A DNA stretch of 64,000 nt, from assembly GCA_017443895.1 (NCBI GenBank), contig JAFSXU010000034.1, positions 62,001-126,000 of the forward strand, read 5' to 3'. The notes under the pieces are model-generated. The model was not told where the DNA came from and did not search any database. It was given only the letters and a program-made list of their open reading frames with translations. Of the stretch, positions 17,142 through 25,929 are shown one piece after another; positions within the stretch are counted from its first letter, which is position 1; every line of letters begins with the position of its first letter. The position numbers and the translations under genes are program-made. Source of the DNA: Clostridia bacterium. Its GTDB lineage: Bacteria; Bacillota; Clostridia; UBA1381.

Positions 17142-18094
17142 TGAATAAGTTTGCAATCACACAAAACAGATGGAAATTTGTTCTTCTCCCTGCAATTATC
17201 ATAGTATTGGGTATCGTAATGTATTTTGTACGCGGTGGCTTTAACTTCGATGTTGAGTTTATGGGCGGTTCAAGATTACAGGTACAGTTACCACAAGGTA
17301 CTGACAAGGCAGAGGTTGAAGAGTATTTAAGCGAAACCTTAGGCGTTAATGTAACAGTTCAGAGCGGTGAAAAGGCAGACACTGTTGTTATTAAAACTCC
17401 TCCTATCGAGGGTGAGCTTGATGTCGTTGAAGACGGCGATGAAAATGCTCAGGAGAGCCCTGTATTTAAAGCACTGCAGGACAAGTATTCACTTGAGGAT
17501 TCAGCGCTTATCGACAACACAACCGCATCTGCAAGCTTTGGTGTCGAGGTTCAGAGAAAGGCACTTCTCTATACTCTCCTTGCAATTCTTTGTATCTTAA
17601 TATACATTGCAATCAGATTTGAGTGGAGATCGGCTATTATGGCTGTTATTGCACTTGCAATAAATGTTTTGGTAATGCTTGCTGTTTATGCAATCACAAA
17701 CATCTCTTTAAATACAACTTTCATAGCCGCAATGCTTACGGTTGTAGGTTATTCTATCAATAATACAATCGTTATCTTTGACAGAATAAGAGAGAATATG
17801 AAAGGTAAGAAAAAGACTGAAAGCGTATCACAGCTTGCAGACAGAAGTGTTTGGGAGACAATGGGAAGAACTATCAATTCTACCATTACAACACTTATCA
17901 CAATCGTTCTTATCTATATCTTAGGTGTTTCAACAATTAAAAACTTTGCATTACCTTTGATTGTGGGTATCGTAATCGGTGCATATACATCAATCTTTAT
18001 TGCATCATCTTTCTGGGCTGCATGGAGAGAATCAGAAATGCAGGCAAGAGCTGAGGCTGCTCAGTCAAGAAAGAACTCTAAAAAGAATAAATAA
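17141..18094 (+). CDS. secF: protein translocase subunit SecF
   Basis: 317 aa; its ATG overlaps the secD TAA by one base (TAATG), so translation is coupled, with GGAGGTG upstream. The SecF N-terminal hallmark is FNFDVEFMGGSRLQVQLP (about 30-47). Later come ASFGVEVQRKAL, VGYSINNTIVIFDRIREN and the final membrane helices, then a short basic tail (QSRKNSKKNK). There is an acidic insertion (ELDVVEDGDENAQESP) in the periplasm-side loop. A strong terminator follows. Confidence 0.97.
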   Translation: MNKFAITQNRWKFVLLPAIIIVLGIVMYFVRGGFNFDVEFMGGSRLQVQLPQGTDKAEVEEYLSETLGVNVTVQSGEKADTVVIKTPPIEGELDVVEDGDENAQESPVFKALQDKYSLEDSALIDNTTASASFGVEVQRKALLYTLLAILCILIYIAIRFEWRSAIMAVIALAINVLVMLAVYAITNISLNTTFIAAMLTVVGYSINNTIVIFDRIRENMKGKKKTESVSQLADRSVWETMGRTINSTITTLITIVLIYILGVSTIKNFALPLIVGIVIGAYTSIFIASSFWAAWRESEMQARAEAAQSRKNSKKNK

Positions 18095-18106
18095 GCTTAC
18101 AAAAAG

Positions 18107-18142
18107 ACAGAGTTGCTAAAAATTTAGTAACTCTGTTTTTTT
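18107..18142 (+). terminator. terminator after secF
   Basis: ACAGAGTT...AACTCTGT stem with inner CTAAA/TTTAG, then seven T residues. Confidence 0.88.
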
Positions 18143-18189
18143 GTGGTCGGATAAATAAATTTGGGTTTATGTGGGGTAATTTTGATTAA

Positions 18190-18231
18190 ATGAATAATGA
18201 ATGATGAATAATGAATGATGAATAATGAATA
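18190..18231. repeat. three tandem copies of a 14-bp repeat
   Basis: The unit ATGAATAATGAATG is repeated three times, with a single change in the last base of the third copy. It is a low-complexity tandem repeat in the non-coding gap after secF, and a possible slippage tract. Confidence 0.8.
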
Positions 18232-18368
18232 ATTATGGTGGAAAAATCTCCGATTTTTCTATAATATGGCGGTTGGGGGTAAATTTTGATTTAGCATACC
18301 AATTAAAAAATCGTAAATTGGTATGGTCGTAGGGTTGGGGCTCTATCAACGGCGTTGTTGCCTTTTTG

Positions 18369-18500
18369 GCATTGCTCCGCAATGCAAGTCGCTGATGCGA
18401 CTTTGAAAAACAGCAACACGCCTATAAATCGCTTTGCGATTTATAAAGGCTCCAACCGCATCCCCGATACCGCATACAACGGCAGGAGCAAGCCCCTGCC
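18369..18500. repeat. intergenic hairpin cluster
   Basis: Four perfect short hairpins lie in the gap between secF and spoVAE: GCATTGC-TCC-GCAATGC (18369-18385), AAGTCGC-TGAT-GCGACTT (18386-18403), a 10-bp stem with TTT loop (18423-18445) and GGCAGG/CCTGCC (18481-18500). The first has the same core ATTGCTCCGCAAT as a unit of the array at 15456-15468. No coding sequence fits here; the rest of 18143-18551 shows nothing else. Confidence 0.6.
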
Positions 18501-18551
18501 CTACAACAACAATACCCATTTACACACATAAACCAAAATTTAATATATAGT

Positions 18552-18920
18552 TTAACTTTTCGGCTTGGACTTAAATATTGACGCCGCCAAAAATCCAAAC
18601 ACTATTGCGGCGGTTATTCCACCTGCACCGGCAGTTAAACCGCCTGTAAAAATCCCAATTACTCCCTGCTCTGCCACAGCTTTATATACTCCCTTTGACA
18701 TTGTATATCCAAAGCCTGTAAGCGGAACAGTCGCACCTGCACCTGCAAAATTTACAAGCGGTTCATAGATATTTAAAACGCCTAAAAACACGCCTGCAAC
18801 AACAAATGTCACCAAAATTCGTGCAGGAGTCAGTTTTGTAAGGTCAATCAGCACTTGACCGATTACGCATATCAAGCCACCCACAACAAATGCTTTTAAT
18901 AAATCAATAAATATTTCCAT
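18552..18920 (-). CDS. spoVAE: stage V sporulation protein AE
   Basis: 122 aa with four hydrophobic segments. It carries the SpoVAE/AEB pattern: IDLLKAFVVGGLICVIGQ at the start, PLTGFGYTMSKGVYKA in the middle and GGLTAGAGGITAAI near the end. SpoVA proteins form the inner spore membrane channel that moves calcium dipicolinate during sporulation and germination. It follows spoVAD by 21 nt. No spoVAC gene is present beside them, although the usual order is spoVAC-spoVAD-spoVAE. Confidence 0.92.
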   Translation of the reverse strand: MEIFIDLLKAFVVGGLICVIGQVLIDLTKLTPARILVTFVVAGVFLGVLNIYEPLVNFAGAGATVPLTGFGYTMSKGVYKAVAEQGVIGIFTGGLTAGAGGITAAIVFGFLAASIFKSKPKS

Positions 18921-18941
18921 TCTAATTCTCCATTCCCATTT

Positions 18942-19949
18942 TTATGCTCTTATTGCTATTGCGTGAGCAATTCCCGGTATTGTTTCACCCGAATTTATAA
19001 TCTGCGGATTCATCAGGGCGCCCGTTGCCATAACAAGCACATTATCATATTCCTTTTCTTTTAATTTCTGATAAACATATCCGCAAAACACACTTCCGCA
19101 GCAGCCGCAGCCCGAACCGCCTGCATGAACATCCTGCTTTTCTATATCAAATATCATTTTACCGCAATCGTTATGAAGCTCGGCTATGTCATATCCCTCG
19201 CCCATCATAAGCTCTACTAAAATATCCGAGCCTACAACCCCCAAATCTCCTGTTAATATAAGGTCATAGTCCTCGGGTCTTAATCCCGTATCCTTAAAAT
19301 GTGCGCACAGCGTATCAGCCGCCGCAGGCGCCATTGCCGCACCCATATTATTTAAGTCCGATATTCCCATATCAATTATTTTACCCGTTGTTATATGGGT
19401 AATCTTAGGCCCTACACCATTTTTTGAAATAACGGCGCTTCCTGAGCCTGTAACAGTCCATTGTGAGGTCGGGGTTCGCTGTCCTCCGTATTCTAACGGG
19501 AGTCTGAACTGTTTTTCAGCCGCGCAGTAATGGCTTGATGTTGTGCAAACAACATTTTCCGCACAGTTCCCCGATACTATCATTGCGCCTATTGACATAC
19601 TTTCAACCATGGTCGAACAGGCGCCGTAGAGTCCGAAAAACGGAATCCCCAAATCCCTCATTCCGTAATGCGCACCTATACACTGGTTTAGCAAATCCCC
19701 TGCCAATATATAGTTAATGTCATACGGGGTGAGCTTTGCCTTTTTTATCGCCGTTTGCGCCGTTTCTTTCTGAAGTTTACTTTCCGCTTTTTCCCATGTT
19801 TCCTCACCCCATTTATCGTCATCTAAAACATAGTCAAAATACTCCGATAACGGACCTTTTCCCTCTTTTGCTCCCACAATTGAGGATGTTCCCCTGATTA
19901 TTGGCGGTTTTTCAAATATAACCGTCTGTTTTCCTATATGTTCATTCAT
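18942..19949 (-). CDS. spoVAD: stage V sporulation protein AD
   Basis: 335 aa from ATG at 19949 (MNEHIGKQTVIFEKPPIIRG); an ATG four codons upstream touches the AAAGGA site. It has a thiolase-like fold with the GLYGACSTMVESM segment (about 111-123) and a Gly/Cys-rich HAGGSGCGCCGSVFCGY near residue 280. SpoVAD binds dipicolinic acid on the SpoVA complex. It is upstream of spoVAE, with no spoVAC next to it. Expression is presumably in the forespore under sigma-G; no clear promoter was identified in 19962-20120, which holds two short hairpins (20007-20025 and 20064-20082). Confidence 0.95.
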   Translation of the reverse strand: MNEHIGKQTVIFEKPPIIRGTSSIVGAKEGKGPLSEYFDYVLDDDKWGEETWEKAESKLQKETAQTAIKKAKLTPYDINYILAGDLLNQCIGAHYGMRDLGIPFFGLYGACSTMVESMSIGAMIVSGNCAENVVCTTSSHYCAAEKQFRLPLEYGGQRTPTSQWTVTGSGSAVISKNGVGPKITHITTGKIIDMGISDLNNMGAAMAPAAADTLCAHFKDTGLRPEDYDLILTGDLGVVGSDILVELMMGEGYDIAELHNDCGKMIFDIEKQDVHAGGSGCGCCGSVFCGYVYQKLKEKEYDNVLVMATGALMNPQIINSGETIPGIAHAIAIRA

Positions 19950-20121
19950 TTTTATAACCATTCCTTTCGTCTTCCTTTAAGGCACAAAATGGCATGAATG
20001 ATTTTTCAAAATGCGAAGCATTTTGTACCTTACTTATTCACTATTCACTATTACTTTTTACCTGTCTGAATTTTATTCAGACTTGTTCACCTCTTGCTAT
20101 ATTATACTTATATTTTGACAC

Positions 20122-20165
20122 AAAAAAATAAGGGATATACATATAAATAATGTACATCCCTTATT
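20122..20165 (-). terminator. terminator after the SASP gene
   Basis: Minus strand: a long stem AATAAGGGAT.TACA / TGTACATCCCTTATT with one mismatch, then a run of T (A-run at 20122-20128 on the plus strand). It ends transcription of the spore protein gene before spoVAD. Confidence 0.8.
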
Positions 20166-20242
20166 CTGGTCCGCTGTATTTAATAAAATAAATTACACCA
20201 AATACATCAGTACCTATGACTGTACATAAACACAGTCAATGC

Positions 20243-20428
20243 TTATTTGTTAGATGTCTTATTCTCGTAAGACTCTACCATCTTCTTAACCATCTGGCCA
20301 CCGATTGAACCTGCTTCCTTAGCAGTTAAATCACCGTTATAACCCTTGTTAAGTGTTACACCTACTTCGTTTGCTGCTTCCATCTTGAACTGCTCAAGTC
20401 CTGCTTTCTTACTTCTGTTCTTACTCAT
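20243..20428 (-). CDS. alpha/beta-type small acid-soluble spore protein
   Basis: 61 aa. It contains the family core FKMEAANEVGV (about 14-24), the NGDLTAKEAGSIGGQMVKKM block and a short hydrophilic tail. The E-V pair between Glu and Val-Gly corresponds to the germination protease cleavage region (the family cuts after Glu in a sequence similar to FEIASE/EANEVG). SASPs coat and protect spore DNA. AAGGAG lies before ATG at 20428, and a single-gene unit with its own terminator is likely. Confidence 0.95.
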   Translation of the reverse strand: MSKNRSKKAGLEQFKMEAANEVGVTLNKGYNGDLTAKEAGSIGGQMVKKMVESYENKTSNK

Positions 20429-20483
20429 TGTTTTATTCTCCTTTTCTGATTAACTTAAAGGTCTTTGACAACCTTTATGATAA

Positions 20484-20512
20484 TAATTTGCTCAAAAGAC
20501 AAAATAAAATAC
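20484..20512 (-). promoter_or_regulatory. candidate sigma-G promoter of the SASP gene
   Basis: Minus strand: GTATT (20508-20512), 17-bp spacer, CAAATTA (20484-20490), about 55 bp before the start. This is 4/5 and 6/7 against the Bacillus sigma-G consensus (GHATR, CATNHTA). Confidence 0.55.
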
Positions 20513-20525
20513 AATGCAAAATATG

Positions 20526-22562
20526 TCAATTCATAACTATGTTATCGGTTAAAATCTTATCTATTCTTTTTAATAAAGGAGAAAACTCTTTCTTTTTTAA
20601 ATATCCACCCTCGATTATCTCTTTTGACGCAGTTTGAACTTCTTTTAAAATATCGCTGTCGGAGAATAAATTTGCAATATGCATTTGCGGTAAACCGTGC
20701 TGACGCGTTCCGAAAAAGTCGCCCGGTCCTCTTAATTTCAAATCCTGCTCACTTATATAAAAACCGTCATTTGAAATACACATCGTTTCCATTCTCTTTT
20801 TGGTAACCTCGTTATTGCCATGCGCAAACATTATACAATACGCCTGCTCATTGCCTCGTCCTACTCTTCCCCTCAACTGATGAAGCTGTGACAAGCCAAA
20901 GCGTTCCGCATTTTCAATTACCATTATATTTGCATTGGGAACATTGACGCCGACCTCGATAACGGTAGTTGATACCAAAATATCAATATTGCCCTTGCTA
21001 AACTCGCTCATTACCTCTTCTTTTTCTTTCGCTTTCATTTTGCCGTGCATAAGCCCTATAGAAAACTTTGGAAATCGGAGTTTTAATTTTTCGCACAAAT
21101 CAACGGCGTTTTCCAAATCACTTTTTTCCGTATCCTCGACCAGCGGGCAAACTATATATGCCTGCATATGCGCTAAAACGCTTTTTTCCAAAAACGCATA
21201 TATCCTTTGCCTCATATTTTCGCCTACAGCGTATGTTTTTACCTCTTTCCTGCCCGGCGGCAGCTCATCTATTATTGATATATCCAAATCGCCGTACAGA
21301 ATAAGTGCAAGAGTTCTTGGAATAGGAGTTGCACTCATAATAAGCATATGCGGATTATTTCCCTTTGATAAAAGTGTCGCCCTTTGTTCAACTCCAAATC
21401 TGTGCTGTTCATCGGTTACAACAAATGCCAAATCGTCAAATTGCAATTCGTCCTGAATAAGAGCGTGCGTGCCGATTACAACATCAACCACACCGCTTTT
21501 TATAAGCTCATACACCTCTTTTTTATCACTTTGCCTCATACCGCCTGTCAACAGCACCGTTTTTATGCCCATACCTTCAAAAAAGCCATCAAGCGTTTCC
21601 TTATGCTGTTTTGCAAGGATTTCGGTCGGCGCCATCATTGCCGCCTGATGTCCGTTTTTGACGGCTGTATATATTGCCGCCGCCGCAACGGCAGTCTTAC
21701 CCGAACCGACATCGCCTTGTACAAGCCTGTTCATTACCTTGCCGTTATTGCAATCATACAATATTTCATCAAGCGTACGCCTCTGTGCATTTGTAAGCGA
21801 AAACGGTAACTCCGCTATAAAATCATTAACGCATTTTATATCCTCAAACACGATACCGCTATTTTCGTTTGTTATATCCTTTCTTGAAAGCAGTGCAAGC
21901 TGTAGTATTAAAAGCTCCTCAAATACAAATCTGCGTCTTGCGATATTATAGCTGTTTGCATCATCGGGAAAATGAATATTTTTCATTGCATAGTTAATCT
22001 CTGCAATGCTGTATTTTTGACGGATAAAATCAGGGATATATTCATCAATCCTGCCCGCTTCCTTAATGGCTGTTTCCATAACAGACTGCACAACCTTTTG
22101 TGTAAGGTTTCCGCTTAACGGATATATCGGCACAATTTTACCTGTAAACTGTTCCTTGCCCTCATGTTCAAGGATTGGGTTTACCATTTGACGCTTTCCG
22201 TATTTATCGCGTACTACCTTACCGTATATAACATATTTCTCGCCCGTATGATACTGTCCTTTTACAAACCTGTTATTATACCATACAATCTGCAACATTC
22301 CGCTGTCGTCTGTAACAGTCATTTGCGATATTGTCATATTTTTTCGCACACGAAACATACTTACAGGTGTGTATACCTCAGCACATATGCAGACCTCCTC
22401 ATTCTCGGCGCAGTCTGCAATACTCTTAAACTGTGTTCTGTCTTCATGGGTACGGGGAAAAAAATAGAGCAGTTCCGAAAGAGTGTTTATGCCTCTCTTT
22501 CGGAATAACTCTGCCCGTTTTTGACCAATACCGTGAAGCTCTATAATATTTTTATCTTCCAT
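20526..22562 (-). CDS. recG: ATP-dependent DNA helicase RecG
   Basis: 678 aa, the usual length. An N-terminal wedge/OB domain (ELHGIGQKRAELF, LSELLYFFPRTHEDRT) precedes superfamily 2 helicase motifs: VQGDVGSGKTAVAA (Walker A, about 282), MAPTEILAKQH, the DEQHRFG box (about 383-389), MSATPIPRTLAL, HGKMKAKEKEEVM, STTVIEVGVNVP and QLRGRVGRG. RecG remodels stalled replication forks and Holliday junctions. It follows the YloV-like gene by 11 nt, the same order as yloU-yloV-recG regions in other Firmicutes. Confidence 0.97.
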   Translation of the reverse strand: MEDKNIIELHGIGQKRAELFRKRGINTLSELLYFFPRTHEDRTQFKSIADCAENEEVCICAEVYTPVSMFRVRKNMTISQMTVTDDSGMLQIVWYNNRFVKGQYHTGEKYVIYGKVVRDKYGKRQMVNPILEHEGKEQFTGKIVPIYPLSGNLTQKVVQSVMETAIKEAGRIDEYIPDFIRQKYSIAEINYAMKNIHFPDDANSYNIARRRFVFEELLILQLALLSRKDITNENSGIVFEDIKCVNDFIAELPFSLTNAQRRTLDEILYDCNNGKVMNRLVQGDVGSGKTAVAAAAIYTAVKNGHQAAMMAPTEILAKQHKETLDGFFEGMGIKTVLLTGGMRQSDKKEVYELIKSGVVDVVIGTHALIQDELQFDDLAFVVTDEQHRFGVEQRATLLSKGNNPHMLIMSATPIPRTLALILYGDLDISIIDELPPGRKEVKTYAVGENMRQRIYAFLEKSVLAHMQAYIVCPLVEDTEKSDLENAVDLCEKLKLRFPKFSIGLMHGKMKAKEKEEVMSEFSKGNIDILVSTTVIEVGVNVPNANIMVIENAERFGLSQLHQLRGRVGRGNEQAYCIMFAHGNNEVTKKRMETMCISNDGFYISEQDLKLRGPGDFFGTRQHGLPQMHIANLFSDSDILKEVQTASKEIIEGGYLKKKEFSPLLKRIDKILTDNIVMN

Positions 22563-22573
22563 GGTTTAAATTT

Positions 22574-24346
22574 TTACTCTACCGAAATTATATAATAATA
22601 CAGTGGTTGTCCGCCACGCTTAAAAGATACCTCTATCTCATCATCGGCGTATTTATCGCTTAACAGCTTTTCCATTCTCTGAACAGTCTGACGCTTTACA
22701 TCCTTACCGTAATATACCGTTACATATTCAGTATCTTCATCAACACTGTCTGCAATCATTTCTACAAGCACATCGTCAAGGTCACGGCTTATATATTCGA
22801 TATCCGAGCCAAACAAGCCCAGAATATCACCTTTTTTAATAGCCTTGCCGTCTATCTCTGTATTTCGTACAGCATATGTTATCTGTCCTGCCTTTACCTT
22901 GGCAAGCGCCTTTGTCATTCTCTTTTCGTTATATTCTGTGTCCTTATTCGGGTTAAAGTCCATTAGTGCTCTTATACACTGCGGAATATTGACGCTCGGA
23001 ATTACTATTACCTTTTTATTGCCTATAAGGTCAATAGCCTGGTTTGCAGCCATAATTATATTTTTATTATTCGGGAACACAAAAACGGTTTTTGCCTTAA
23101 CTCTCGTTATCGCCTTTACAATATCATGTGTGCTTGGGTTCATAGACTGTCCGCCCTCGACAACCTTATCAACGCCGAGATTTGTTAAAATATCAGCCAT
23201 TCCCCTGCCTGCACATACCGAAACAAAGCCAAATTCCTTTAGTTCTTCCTTCTTTGAAAGCCTTTTCTTCGGTTCTTCTTTCTTTACAGCCTCTTTTTTT
23301 ACTGCCGTTTTTTTCTCTTTTACTGTCACCTGTGGCTGGGGCTCGTCTTCTTTTTTATCCTTATTGATAAGCGAATGATGCTGGCGCTTCATATTATCAA
23401 CTTTTAAATTGATAATCTCGCCAAGCTTTATCGCTTCTTCAAGCACAAAGCCAGGATGATTTGTATGTATATGCACCTTTACAACATCATCATCGTCAAT
23501 TACAAGCATACAGTTGCCCTTTGGCTTTATGGCTTCGCGGAAATTGTCAACCTTTGTACCCTTTCTCTTTTTCTCAATTATAAACTCGGTACAATACTTG
23601 AACTTGATATTCCCCGTAACCTTTGCCTGTGCGTTTTCAACCTGCTTTTTGGGTGGCTGTACCTTTGGTGCCTTGCTCTTTATCACCTTACCTGTTTTTA
23701 AAAATGACAGAGCGCCCTCCAACACAAACATCCAGCCCTGACCGCCTGCATCAACTACGCCTGCCTCCTGCAAGGCAGGAAGCATCTGGGTTGTTTTTAA
23801 AAGCGCCTCATTGCCTCGTGTAACACACTCAAGCATAGCAGTTTCAAGCTCACCTGATTTTGCACCCTCTATTGCGCCTAAAGCCGCCTCTCTTGAAACG
23901 GTAAGAATTGTTCCCTCCGTGGGCTTCATTACCGCCTTATATGCCGCTTTTGAGCCTTCCTCCAGTGCATCGGCAAACTCGGCAGGAGTTACGCTTTCCT
24001 TGCCTTTTAAGTTTTTGGAAATGCCTCTAAAGAACTGGGACAATATTACGCCCGAATTTCCTCTTGCACCTCTTAGTGTTGCATATGCCATAATATCTGC
24101 CGCTTTTGAAATTGACTTTATATCTGCGCTCTTTAAACCATCAACCATTGCCATAGCGGTTAATGACATATTTGTTCCCGTATCACCGTCAGGAACGGGA
24201 AAAACATTCAAATCATCAACAGTTTGCTTATTGTTATACAGATTATTAGCACCGCTTATAATCATCTTTGCAAACTTATTTCCATCTAATTTTTTAATGA
24301 CTAACACCCCTTTTTTATCTGCTAAACAGAGTTTTGCCTTTAGCAT
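22574..24346 (-). CDS. DAK2-domain protein (YloV / fatty acid kinase FakA-like)
   Basis: Up to 590 aa. The region from LDGNKFAKMIISGANNLY with NVFPVPDGDTGTNM (about 44-57) is the DAK2 nucleotide-binding domain; GARGNSGVILSQFFRG follows. A Lys/Glu-rich linker (about 327-366) joins it to a C-terminal domain with GGQSMNPSTHDI and FPNNKNIIMAANQA. FakA/YloV proteins phosphorylate fatty acids bound by a FakB (DegV) partner; no FakB gene is in the window. The start is uncertain: ATG at 24346 lacks a clear ribosome binding site, while homology would begin near residue 14-17, where only GTG (24307) or ATT (24298, eight bases after AAGGGG) is available. Confidence 0.88.
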   Translation of the reverse strand: MLKAKLCLADKKGVLVIKKLDGNKFAKMIISGANNLYNNKQTVDDLNVFPVPDGDTGTNMSLTAMAMVDGLKSADIKSISKAADIMAYATLRGARGNSGVILSQFFRGISKNLKGKESVTPAEFADALEEGSKAAYKAVMKPTEGTILTVSREAALGAIEGAKSGELETAMLECVTRGNEALLKTTQMLPALQEAGVVDAGGQGWMFVLEGALSFLKTGKVIKSKAPKVQPPKKQVENAQAKVTGNIKFKYCTEFIIEKKRKGTKVDNFREAIKPKGNCMLVIDDDDVVKVHIHTNHPGFVLEEAIKLGEIINLKVDNMKRQHHSLINKDKKEDEPQPQVTVKEKKTAVKKEAVKKEEPKKRLSKKEELKEFGFVSVCAGRGMADILTNLGVDKVVEGGQSMNPSTHDIVKAITRVKAKTVFVFPNNKNIIMAANQAIDLIGNKKVIVIPSVNIPQCIRALMDFNPNKDTEYNEKRMTKALAKVKAGQITYAVRNTEIDGKAIKKGDILGLFGSDIEYISRDLDDVLVEMIADSVDEDTEYVTVYYGKDVKRQTVQRMEKLLSDKYADDEIEVSFKRGGQPLYYYIISVE

Positions 24347-24350
24347 TTGG

Positions 24351-24707
24351 CTATTCGCTTACTCTTATTCCTTCAACCTTAACATTAACACGGTTTACCT
24401 TTAAACCGACATTTTTCTCAACTGTGTAGCGCACACGGTTTACAACGCTTCTGCATACGGAATTTATATTCATTCCGTACTCGATTATTACATGCATATC
24501 AATAACTATTCCGTCATCATCGACCGTTACGCCTATGCCTTTTGTGACAGCCTCAGGACGAACAAGGCTTACCAATCCGTCTTTTTTATTCCTGGTCGCC
24601 ATTCCGACAACTCCGTAGCACCTTGATGCAACCGCACCTGCAACCTCTGCAATAACGGCATTTGAAATATATATTTCGCCCATTTTGCCGTTCGTTTTTA
24701 AGACCAT
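24351..24707 (-). CDS. Asp23/Gls24 family protein (YloU-like)
   Basis: 118 aa. It has the family pattern: GEIYISNAVIAEVAGAVASRC at the start, the central VDDDGIVIDMHVIIEYG and the end VGLKVNRVNVKVEGIRV. In Firmicutes such small envelope-associated proteins sit directly before the YloV/FakA gene, as here with only 4 nt between them. The function is not well defined; links to alkaline or envelope stress are known for relatives. Confidence 0.92.
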   Translation of the reverse strand: MVLKTNGKMGEIYISNAVIAEVAGAVASRCYGVVGMATRNKKDGLVSLVRPEAVTKGIGVTVDDDGIVIDMHVIIEYGMNINSVCRSVVNRVRYTVEKNVGLKVNRVNVKVEGIRVSE

Positions 24708-24813
24708 TTTTTACATCCTTTCCGATTATTCTAATCTGAATATACTTATGTATTTATTTTACTATAAATTTTGTTTTTCGTCTATACATATTTAAAAATT
24801 TTTTTATTTTCTA

Positions 24814-24842
24814 TTGAAAAAAATACACAAAAAAAGTATAAT
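24814..24842 (+). promoter_or_regulatory. sigma-A promoter of the recombinase gene
   Basis: TTGAAA (24814-24819), 17-bp spacer, TATAAT (24837-24842), 34 bp before the ATG at 24876. Confidence 0.8.
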
Positions 24843-24875
24843 AGTTTACATAATATTATACTTTCGAGGTGGAAA

Positions 24876-25928
24876 ATGAGCAAGCAGACAAATTTAAGGA
24901 AATTTTTAAGCCATATGCCTGATTTTGTTTATGAATATATAGAGGTTGCCTACCGTGGCGACAGCATCAATACACAGATTGGATACAGCATTGATATTAA
25001 GACTTTTTTTGATTATTTAAGGCTTGAAAAGTTTCCCAATCTTAAGTCTAACGAGGAATTTAGCGCAGAACATATGGATAAGATTACACTGCTTGACCTT
25101 AACAAGTTTCAGTCATACTTAAAAGAATACACCGTTGAGCGTACAAGTCTTGCAGGCAAGAAATACAATATTACCGTGACAAATGATGCATCGGGCATAA
25201 ACCGCAAGCTATCGGGTATAAGAGGTCTTTTCCAATACCTTTACAAAAACGACTTGATATCCCAGAATGTAACGGACAAGCTGGATTTTAAAAAACTGCA
25301 TCAGAAGATGAAGCGTCCGCTTACCACATTTGAAACGGCACAGCTTTTAGATATTATATATGAGGGAGAAAAGTATTTTACAGGCAGGGATCTTGCCGAA
25401 TACGAGAACAAAAAGCTCCGTGATATAGCCCTTTTTATTACATATCTTGGCACAGGCTGCCGAGTTTCCGAGCTTGTAAATCTTGACATTGACGATGTTG
25501 ACTTTGAAACATCATCGTTTATTGTAACCCGAAAGGGCGGAGATCAGCAGGAAATTTTTATGCCTGTTCAAGTTGAAAATGAGCTGTTCCAATATATGCA
25601 GGAGCGCCTCAAAAACGAGAACGCAAAAGATAAAAAGGCGCTGTTTCTAAACAGGAGTGGCACAAGACTGTCACCGCAGGGAGTTGAGCTGACATTAAAG
25701 AAATACTGCGCAACAATCGGGATAAACGATCCCGACAAATGCAAGCCCCATGCTCTTAGACGAACCTTTGCCTGCAATATGATTGCAGACGGAGTTGATA
25801 TTAAAATGGTTGCAGAGCTTATGGGACACAAAAATATAGAAGTAACACATAAGTACTATACACAATATGCAGTCCAAAAGCGCCGTGAGATTATGCGGAG
25901 CTTTGATGTTCGCGGTGCGCACCAATAA
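24876..25928 (+). CDS. tyrosine recombinase/integrase, XerC/XerD-like
   Basis: 350 aa from ATG at 24876 with GAGGTGG upstream; an upstream in-frame ATG lies before the promoter and is not used. The N-terminal SAM-like core-binding domain includes GYSIDIKTFFDYL. The catalytic domain has the first Arg in GTGCRVSELVNLDIDD, HALRR (H-x-x-R), MGHKN and the nucleophile Tyr in VTHKYYTQY. All active-site residues are present. It is not next to phage genes or attachment-site repeats, so a chromosomal housekeeping or XerDC-type role seems likelier than a prophage integrase. Its stop is one base from the stop of the convergent GerM-like gene. Confidence 0.9.
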   Translation: MSKQTNLRKFLSHMPDFVYEYIEVAYRGDSINTQIGYSIDIKTFFDYLRLEKFPNLKSNEEFSAEHMDKITLLDLNKFQSYLKEYTVERTSLAGKKYNITVTNDASGINRKLSGIRGLFQYLYKNDLISQNVTDKLDFKKLHQKMKRPLTTFETAQLLDIIYEGEKYFTGRDLAEYENKKLRDIALFITYLGTGCRVSELVNLDIDDVDFETSSFIVTRKGGDQQEIFMPVQVENELFQYMQERLKNENAKDKKALFLNRSGTRLSPQGVELTLKKYCATIGINDPDKCKPHALRRTFACNMIADGVDIKMVAELMGHKNIEVTHKYYTQYAVQKRREIMRSFDVRGAHQ

Positions 25929-25929
25929 G

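Noticed and set aside
18190-18231. CRISPR or regulatory iteron set
   Set aside because: Only three copies of a low-complexity 14-bp tandem repeat with no spacers and no replication gene nearby.
24876-25928. Phage or integrative-element integrase
   Set aside because: No adjacent tRNA, attachment repeats, excisionase, phage or conjugation genes; the promoter and convergent GerM gene look like ordinary chromosome.
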